The notes below the pieces were generated by a model, which worked only from the letters and a program-made list of their open reading frames with translations, was not told where the DNA came from and ran no database searches. This document shows, piece after piece, positions 45,501-54,500 of a stretch of DNA of 64,000 bases. Position 1 is the first letter of the stretch. Each line of letters opens with the position of its first letter. A program made the translations under genes and the position numbers. The stretch lies in assembly GCA_944470555.2 (NCBI GenBank), contig OX104127.1:91350708-91414707 (forward strand), written 5' to 3'. This DNA comes from Heterobilharzia americana. Its lineage: Eukaryota > Platyhelminthes > Trematoda > Strigeidida > Schistosomatidae.

Positions 45501-48500
45501 TCCCCCATGATATTCCTTATTGTGGTCGACTGGATCATGCAGCAAACAGTGGGGAGCTGTGAAAAGAGGGGGATACGCTGGCTGGACTGCGGAAAAGAAC
45601 CTAGAAGACTTGGATTTCGCCGATGACTTGTGCCTGATGTCACATAAACTTGAAGATCTGCAGGCGAAAACTAACAAGTTGACAGGAGAAGCGAGGCAGC
45701 GAAGACGGGACTTCAGGTGTATATAGAGAAGAGAGAAGTGATGAAGATACCGCACCACCACCATCATCAACAACAATAAACTCCAGTCACCATCAACGGG
45801 AGAAACTTAAATGAAGTAACCTCCTTCACTTATCTAGGAAGCACTGTTTCAACTACAGGCGGGACAGACGAGGATGTCAAAGTCAGAATCGGAAAAGCAA
45901 GACAGGTGTTCATTAGCCTGAAACCAATGTGGAGATCTTCTGCACTCAGCATGTGGAACAACATCTGGATTTTCAACACCAATCTCAAGTCAGTGCTTCT
46001 GTTTGATGGTTGAGAGACTTGGCGCGTTGCGAAAGGGATTTCCAATAAACTACAGTCATTCATCAACAACTGCCTACTCTGGCTCGTTACTGAAGATCAG
46101 ATGGCCAGAAAGAATAAGCAACAAGGAGCTCTGGGAACGAATCAACCAAGAACCTATCACGCAACAAATATGCAGGAGGAAATGGAGATGGATTGGACCA
46201 GGCATACACTGAGTAGGCCTACTGGGGACATCACGCGTCAGGCCAGTTGCTCGAGTGGTATCCCCATGGGAAGCGACGAGTTGGACGTCTGAGGAGAGGG
46301 TGACATGGAGGAGATCGTGCGAGGAGGAAATGAAAGCTTCTGGGCTGTCATGGAACCAGGTTCAAAAGATCTCAGAGAACAGAGCTCACTGGAGACGTGC
46401 TACTGAAGCCCTATGTTCCACTAGGAACCCAAGGGACTAATAATAATAATAATAATAATAATAAGGTAATTTTCCACTTATCTTCTGGAATATACTTCAT
46501 AAAGGTTAAGTAATTTTACATTAGCAGCTTGACTACTTACTGGAAAGTATTAACATCAAAAGTGCTTCCGAAGTAATCATTGGGTGATAATAATTGACTT
46601 TTACTTCGATTAGCAGAGCTCACTTCACCTATAAAAGTTGGAAGTTGATCTTTGCATTCAAAGGACAGTCATTTTCCTGTTTTCATTTTGATAACGAAAT
46701 TTATGGTTTCCTTTTTATCTATGTTGAAGATGGTAACAGTTTGTTCAAATTAGTTTAGGTTAACCTTGTTTTTATGTTTATATTAAGTCATAACCACGTC
46801 GTGTATTCGAATGCTATCTTCATGATAATTTTAAAACTATTACCTGCACCATACAGAATACTAACGATGGGGTTCGGGATGAGCTCATAGTCCTGTTTGG
46901 GACTCGTCAGCTGGACGTACCTGCCTCCAAGTGGGCGATGTTGTTCCACCTATGACTCAAACTTGGGATTGATTGCTTGAAACGCCAGAACGTTATCCAC
47001 TACACCACCAAGTCACGATAGCCACTTCTTGTGCAATCAGTATAGGTCTAATGTGGTTGCCTGTCGTTGAGTGGATTCCATTGCTAACCACTAACCATCA
47101 ATAATATACAACTCAGACACAGACAATACTAAGGCATCCGCACATGAGTGCATATGCCAATAGAGAGCGATCAATTCGGTCCACTCACCGAAGGGGCAAT
47201 GCAAGCGACAACATTCATACTGAATACTGATATGATGTTCTAGGTTTCATTATTGTTTGATAACCTGTCGATTTTGTAGTTTTAAAGTGTGTCTATCATC
47301 GTCAATATTAGCTTATGTGTTGCAGAGAAGAAGGCAGTAGAATATATTGAACTAATCCTATTTGGTGAGATTCAGTGTTCGTTATCTCATTTTAGGTGTT
47401 AAACTACTTTCGGACTTTAGGTCTGAGAGTAACCATAAGTAGCACAACACTGAGTTTCACCAAGACGACTCCGTAAATTATTGATCCATTGAACATATAC
47501 TAAATAAGTGGATAAAACCCTTTAACGTTTTAGTTGTGTCGTTGTATAAAGCCTTGGTAAGTTTGGTTCTTTTGAGCTTCTCAATACTGAATATTGGATT
47601 TCACAAAGAATTATAGTACAGTATTCATTCATTATATCTTCTGCAGTAAAAGTAACTCCTGAAAACATTTCAAACATGATGATGCATGACTAAAATTCAT
47701 TTATTGGGGTTTAATGATGCTTTCTCAGTTAAAGTGGTATCGTATGAATGATAAACAAACTTTTGTACAAAAAAGTAAGTTGCTTAAAAAAGTAAACTGA
47801 TTTGTACGTATTGTTCACAGTTACAAACTTAGTGTTTAACTCCCTGACGTTGGAATCAGTGATTTTTATTTCCGACAATCGATTGGGACAAGCATACCTG
47901 TCATAATACATGTATATTTGACAAATATACTTGGGGTAGGATGAAGTATTTGTCTTGGAGTCCATATTCTGTTGTTGACTAAAATTATATCCTTGTTGCA
48001 TGATCACCCGAAATTCCAGTTAACTATACAAGAAAGTCAGTCTAAAATAAAACTTTTAAACAAGTTAGTACTGACAAAAACTGAGTTATTCAGGATCTTA
48101 AGTTAAATGTTCGGTTTTAATTGAGTTGAATTGTATAAGATTATGAAAGTTATACAATAACAAGCTAATCAAGTAGATATCCAACTAAATTGATTACTTT
48201 CATACATTATTTACAACGTAACCACCAGCTCCAGGAATTGGTGAATCTCCAACTCGTCCAGGGATTTTATATGTTGATCCACTTGTTGACGTACCAACAG
48301 CCATTGATCCGTATGCATCCAGTGCAATTACACCAATTGTATCATGGTTGTGGATATCTAATTTGACAGTGTTTCGGCCTTGGCTCTTGAATGAATTGGT
48401 ATCTTAATGATAAGGAAAACGTATATTCAAGAGAAGGTTAGACGAAGTGGAACATAAGAAATTGTAGTTATTTAATTAATAGTAGATAGCGAATAGTCTA

Positions 48501-51500
48501 TCTGCTGTCAAATGTTTCCATTATATTTCTATATCCCCATGTTTTATTGTACTAACGAAGATCTCAAACTTCGTAAATTGTATCAAATTGATTTTAGTCG
48601 TCAAGCCGTACATTTCATTTTTGTAAAAAACTTTATTTATTGATTTATCAGATTTACCACATAGTGAGGGAAAAGCATTGTTTTCTGGATTACGTTTCGG
48701 ACATAATTTATTATCCATAGTCATATCAAGTAAGAGAACTAAACAACTCTGAGATATCCTTCACTATATAGTCCTAACTTCTTCACCCCTTTGTGATGTG
48801 GGTAGTAAGATTTTCCATATATCCGGAACAGGTGCTGAGTCATTCCTGTTGGATGTACTAGGTGTTGATTCGCTAAACGCAGATTTAGTTATCAATCTTT
48901 CCTTCTGCCCCACTATCGCAGTAGACATATTTATGGATAGTTGGGAATGGATGACTGTTCATACATTTAATCCTGCTGCAAAAGTACGGTTTCGATATAC
49001 AGATAACATGTTTACAGTATTGAAATAGGAGCACAAATAATTTCTTCATACATATAGATTCAGTAGTCAACGCAATCTAATTCACCTATGAATTAGAAAA
49101 TAGTGAAGGGGAATTAGCAATGTTGGATTGCAGAATAAAACGGAAACAAGATGGAAGTTTAGACACTAGTGTCTACAGAAAACCTTAACATTCAAATCGT
49201 TACTTAGACTTCAAAATCATCTCACCCTATTTTAGTTACAGTTGGTTTGGCAAAGTGTCTAAGTAACAGTGCTAAAAAACTAGTAAAACAGAAGATCTAA
49301 GACAAGAAACCAGATCCACTAAAGACTCCTTAATCATCAACAATTACCCTCCCAAATTAATTGATAAGCACCCTAGGAATTGTAAGAAAAATATCAGTAA
49401 CACAGTTATCAATAGTAGTAATAATGGCAATAATAATAGTAGTATTAATAGTGGTGATAATAATGGTAATAATAGTAGTGGCAATACTATGAAGAGAGAA
49501 CTCTAAACCTCTACAGTATTACCATACAAAGAAGGCACCTCAGAAACACTACATAGGGTTCTCAGTTAGGCCGGGTGGGATAGCAGTGACATTTAAACCG
49601 ACACACTCACTTCAAAATAAGCATTGTAGGTTAAAAGATGCTATTGATCTAATTAAGCAGAATAATTTAGTTTGCCAAATCCGCTGAAAAGGTCGAGAGG
49701 TCAAACATATAGGTCAAAGTAATCGACCGGTGTCAATTAGACTGTCGGAACACAAAAACCTAGCTAAGTCGAAATTCGTAGATCTTAGTAGAGTAAGGAA
49801 TTTAGGAAAAAGCTCAGCCATAGCTATGCATCCAATAATACACCACCCCAAAATAGGATGGGACAGGGTGAAAATCCTTAGTACTAACATAACAGGGTGG
49901 AGGGAGAGATTGATAACTAAATCTGCGTGTAGCGAATCAACACCTAGTACATCCAACAGGAATGACTCAGCACCTGTTCCGGATATATGGAAAATCTTAC
50001 TACCCACATCACAAAGGGGTGAAGAAGTTAGGACTATATAATGAAGGATATCTCAGAGTTGTTTAGTTCTCTTACTTGATATGACTATGGATAATAAATT
50101 ATGTCCGAAACGTAATCCAGAAAACAATACTGTTCCCTCACTACGTGATAAATCTAATAAGTCAATTTTTAAAAATAGAATTACATTCTACTCCAGTGCA
50201 CAAGTTTTACTCTCATAGTAATGTAGTAAAATTGAGGTATATTTGTTGCTGACTCGATTCTGTTTTCCAAAACATCAATTAATATTGTCTGCATAATTAG
50301 AACAGTGTAAAAAGTTAGTTTAGAATTGTAATAATTTATGCATATTAAGACCAATTTATGTTTTTCTAGAAATGTTAAACCAAAAAAAAAAAAAAAAAAG
50401 AATTAAAACTAAGAAGGGACACGCTCCAAGAAAAAAAAAAGGGAAGGGGTAATAAAAAAAATGAAAAAAAAAAGAAAAAAAACGAAAAAGAAAAAAGGAA
50501 AAAAAAAAAAAAAAAATAAAAAAACCAACCCAACCAAAAAGAACCGGGAAAACCCCAAAGAAATAAGATCACTACCATATTAAAGCCTTTCCGTAATTGG
50601 AATGTTCGCAACTTCCATTAAAATCCACCAAAATTAGGACCAGCTGAAGAGGAAAGTTTCCCCATTCTTTTGGGAAAGGGGGTGAAAAGGGGGGGGAAAA
50701 CATGTTCTCAATAGAAAAATGAGAGGTGAAACCCCAAAAACCAGGAATAAAACCTTGATTAGGGGAAAGAAAAGTTCAACAGTGAAGTTTACAATTTGTT
50801 GTAAGGTTCAAATAACGTAGCAAAAAAGGGAAACAACAAAGGAAATGGAGATGGATTGGACCAGGCATACACTGAGTAGGCCTACTGGGGACATCACGCG
50901 TCAGGCCAGTTGCTCGAGTGGTATCCCCATGGGAAGCGACGAGTTGGACGTCTGAGGAGAGGGTGACATGGAGGAGATCGTGCGAGGAGGAAATGAAAGC
51001 TTCTGGGCTGTCATGGAACCAGGTTCAAAAGATCTCAGAGAACAGAGCTCACTGGAGACGTGCTACTGAAGCCCTATGTTCCACTAGGAACCCAAGGGAC
51101 TAATAATAATAAATAATAATGATAATAGAAATGTTAAACTGGCCGATTTCCAAATGTATGAAGTTCTTTGTCGTCTCACTAGCTCACGGTATCTTTGGTA
51201 CTGGAGAGGTATTTGGATACTTATTAAGAGTAAAATTCGCTTTACTACAGTTCACTCTTTTTAGTCTGTTTATTAGAAATATCACACAGTGAAACAGTAG
51301 CATTTACTGGATAACGTTTAGGATATAATTTATTGTCCATATTCATATCAGGTAACTCCACAACTTCGAGACAGTCTTTATATATTCCTAGTTTTCTCTC
51401 CTTCTCTGTGATGACAAGGGTAGTAGAATTTTCCATATATCTGGGACAGGCGCACAATCATTTCGATTGCATGTGTTTGGTGTTGATTCGATAAACAAAG

Positions 51501-54500
51501 ATTCGGTTATCAATCTAGCTAAATCAAGATCAGTAGGTCCTAATAAGATAAGAAATCTAGAGAAAAACTCGGCTATAGCTCTGCATGCGATGACACACAA
51601 TCACACAGTAGGGTGGGATAGGGTGACAGTGTTGAAAACTAACTTAGTTGGGTGGAGGATGATTGTGCACCTGTCCCAGATATATGGAAAATTCTACTAC
51701 CCTTGTCATCACAGGAAGGAGAGAAAACTAGGAATATATAAAGACTGTCTTGAAGTTGTGGAGTTACGTGAAATGAATATGGACAATGAATTATGTCCGA
51801 AACGTTATCCAGTAAATGCTACTGTTTCACTGTGTGATATTTCTAATAAACAGACTAAAATGGAATTACACTCGACCACAGTGCCCAAGTTTTACACTTA
51901 TATTAAGTTCACTCTTTTATTCTCATATATGTGTGGAAATTTGTCACTTGAAATAATTAGCTTGCTAAGGCTACTTCTATCCAAATACTGTTTTCTTCCT
52001 AGTATATTCAGTCTTGGCTAACCTCTATGTGAACAGTTTGAGCATCAGACGTAGAGGAATACTTAATAGATACTGGTCGCTTGATAACATTGTGAAACTT
52101 CACTGAATAAATTGGTTGTAATCTGTTTATGCAGAAAGGAATGTCGAATGCAAGAAGATATACTAGGAAATAAAGCACGCCGTTTACTCTTTGTTAAACT
52201 GAACCACATAGAAAGCAAATGACCTCATAGCTAGAATCCATGAGTAAATTCAAATTGTTTATGGATATAACTTAAAATCGGTTAAAGTGATATCAGTACA
52301 TTCACAACCTAACTTCCTCTCGTTCTTCAACCATTCATTGTTTCATTTCAATTCTTTTTCTCTCATCTTCATCCAGTTTCATTTTATCAGCCTTGCTAAA
52401 ATTATCGTCACAAGTTTATTCTGCATCTTGTTAGTTGTCAATTACTGTGCTGAAATAGATCGATAGTCAACAGCGGCCAATTTTCATGTGATTGTTATCT
52501 CCATATTTACTTCTGCAAGCATTTTAAAGAAATTCGACAATATTACGTGAATACCTACTTAATTTGAAACATACATGTTGTCAGAGTTTCATATACAGTG
52601 TGTACACCATAAGTAATAACTTTCATGTACTAGTTTTCTTCATGAATCACTGTCTCTTTGAAAAGCAGTAAAGTTTTTTACAGACTTTAACCTCATGAAA
52701 CTATTGGATGGCTTGTATGTAATATACCTTGCAATCTACTAGCTAGATTCATTGCATAATCTATCTCACATCAACTTTATATGTATATATAGCATCATTT
52801 GTCTGATAAGAGAATGATTATTGGCTATGCACTTTCGTTGTAACATTTACTTACCCGACTGCTTTGGACTGTATGGTCCACATGATTTTGTTGAATCTGG
52901 AATCCAAGCTGCTGGCTTACGAAAATTTGGTTGACAGTTATTCTGTTGCCATTTTAACCATAAATCATGTGATTTAGGAGTATCCAGTGAAACTGGTACA
53001 TACCCTCGTGATTTTGCAAATTCTGCTGCAAGTGGTCCAACTAATAATGTATGTTTTGTACTGAATAAGACATCACGCGCAACTTGAGATGCTTGTCGAA
53101 TTTCAGGCATTGATGCAACTGCTCCAACCTGGAATTTAAAAAAAGGTTATTTTCTTTATACAGTCTTATTAGTTTATGCAACCAAAGCCAAATAAACATG
53201 TAATTCCACTTTAGTCTGTTTATTAGAAATCGCACACAGTGAAGGAACAGTATCATTTACTGTTTAACGTTTCGGACACAATTCATCGTTGATATTCATG
53301 TCAGGTAACTCAACAACTTTGAGACATGGTTTATATATTCCTAATTTTCTCCTCTTCTTTGTGATGACAAGGGTAGTAGAATTTTCCATATATTCTAGGG
53401 CATGTGGAGAATCATTTCTATAACATGTATCTGGCGTTGATTCGATCGACAAAGATTCGGTTATCAGTCTCTTCCGCCACCCACCTAAGTTGGTTTTTAA
53501 CGCTGTCGCTGTTTCCCACTCTACCATGTGATTGTGCATGGTTGCATGCAGAGCTACAGCCAAGCGTTTTTCTAAATTTCCTATCTTATTAGGATCTACT
53601 GATCTTTATTTAACTAAGATTTTGTGCTCTGTTATTCTAATCGAACCTTGTCGACTACTTTGACCTATGTATTTGACCTTGCAACAATTGCAAGGGACTC
53701 GGAAGACCAGATTATTTTGTTTAGTTGCATCGATAGGATCTTTTAACCTACAAAGCTTGTTTCTAAGCGAGTTTGTTGGTTCAAATGTCACTTTAATCCT
53801 AGCCTTATTGAGAATCCTTCGTAATGCTTCTGAGGTGCCTTTCTTGTATGATAACACAGCAGAGGCTTAGAGTTCTGTCTCCACCCTGTCGCCATTTTTG
53901 CTATTTATAGCAGAATTATTATTTATAACACCTGTGTTACTACCACTACTACTTACATTTTTCTTTCGATTTCTTATGAATATATTGATAAATTTAGGTG
54001 GATAACTATTGAGATTTAAGGTATTCTTGATGTCTAATTTCTTGTCTTAGATTTCCTGGCCTACTAGTAAGCTTTATCTCCCTATGTCAACTGGAAACTG
54101 ATAGACAAAGTTGTGAGGCGAAGAAGGTCCTTTTAATGGCTCTAGAGAGTCTCTGATATAAAACTTTTCCGGTTACATCCCCATTAAATTGCAATTTCAT
54201 AAACAAATGTTTCTTTTGTATGGTAATAATTCCAAGTTTGTTTCCACTGCCTTTGTCTATGTCTTTTTATGAAACCGATAGGGTAGCCCATTTCAACCAA
54301 TGAATTACGAATATATTCAACTCCTTCTATAGTAGATCATCCGAACATATTCTTCTGGCTCTGTTAGTGAGGCATTTAACCAAGTTTGCTTTCTACTGAA
54401 TTGGTACATGACTCAGAAAATGTGTGTACTGATATATAGATATAGTCTTCCAGCTGACTGAATCTTCTTATCATCTGTTTAGCAGGGCATCCAAGAAGTG

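Noticed and set aside
48798..49028. 76-codon + frame similar to the minus frame 49714-50007, as a repeated gene
   Set aside because: Both are antisense readings of the PLE C terminus and its inverted copy.
50375..50611. Phe-rich 78-codon minus frame
   Set aside because: Produced by A runs on the + strand in a low-complexity, possibly artefactual stretch.
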